Part shown: positions 63,978-64,000 of the stretch, in pieces
Layout: each line of letters opens with the position of its first letter
Position numbering within the stretch: the first letter of the stretch is position 1
Assembly (NCBI RefSeq): GCF_000961095.1
Contig: NZ_CP011058.1
Span: 310,001 to 374,000, forward strand
Length of the DNA: 64,000 bases
Source of the DNA: Paenibacillus beijingensis
Lineage (GTDB): Bacteria > Bacillota > Bacilli > Paenibacillales > Paenibacillaceae
Direction of reading: 5' to 3'
Program-made: the position numbers and the translations under genes
The notes under the pieces: model-generated
The model's input: the letters and a program-made list of their open reading frames with translations, nothing else
Databases searched by the model: none
What the model was told of the DNA's origin: nothing

Positions 63978-64000
63978 ATAAGCGCCTGCTTTATGAAGCG

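Overview
The window looks like a chromosomal segment of a spore-forming, low-GC Gram-positive of the Paenibacillaceae, most likely Paenibacillus. The evidence is: germination receptor genes, an alpha/beta-type SASP with a sigma-G-like promoter, SleB- and YtaF-like spore proteins, strong AGGAGG ribosome binding sites with frequent TTG and GTG starts, YesM/YesN-type two-component genes, and a polA-mutM-ytaF-coaE-nrdR order usual for Bacillales. A non-permuted GH70 enzyme of 776 residues resembles the GtfD type known from Paenibacillus beijingensis and Azotobacter, so P. beijingensis or a close relative is my best guess.

Layout. 0-3.7 kb: a spore germination receptor operon (A subunit cut by the window edge, C lipoprotein, small membrane protein, B subunit). 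3.7-12.3 kb (minus strand): a maltodextrin uptake operon, binding protein-MalF-MalG-secreted amylopullulanase, with a good cre-like site upstream. 12.6-17.5 kb (minus): sensor kinase, AraC-type response regulator and a solute-binding lipoprotein, with no permeases. 17.8-24.6 kb: quinone reductase, ArsR-type regulator with a possible leaderless promoter, MDR oxidoreductase, a MalT-like LAL regulator, and a hydrolase-TetR pair with a 19-bp operator. 24.7-28.4 kb: a TelA / von Willebrand A / coiled-coil membrane protein operon. 28.7-29.7 kb: SleB-type hydrolase.

29.7-35.1 kb is accessory and scarred. It holds a decayed tRNA-Ala copy, a coding remnant, a broken DUF998 gene, hydrolase/MarR and MFS/TetR divergent pairs with clear palindromic operators, and two identical 203-bp tandem repeats that abut an intact tRNA-Ala(GGC) and share its 3' end. 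35.2-42.2 kb is core: nrdR, SASP, lytic transglycosylase, coaE, ytaF, mutM, polA. 42.5-44.2 kb: a GHL10 glycosidase.

44.3-51.4 kb is a carbohydrate-type uptake locus (GntR regulator, binding protein, two permeases, a cystathionine-type PLP enzyme, a Gfo/Idh/MocA dehydrogenase) with three copies of a GntR operator. 51.6-57.2 kb is a pst-phoU phosphate operon with a four-repeat PhoP box and an extra soluble CBS-chemoreceptor gene. 57.4-64 kb: TerC-type protein, DUF3243, MDR oxidoreductase, the GH70 glucanotransferase, and a nitroreductase-HxlR pair with a palindromic operator.

Possible co-operation: the GH70 enzyme and the amylopullulanase both act outside the cell on starch or maltodextrin, and MalEFG would import the shorter products. 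Neither carbohydrate-type ABC system encodes its own ATPase, so a shared MsmX-like ATPase elsewhere is expected. All functional statements rest on motif recognition by eye; no searches were run.
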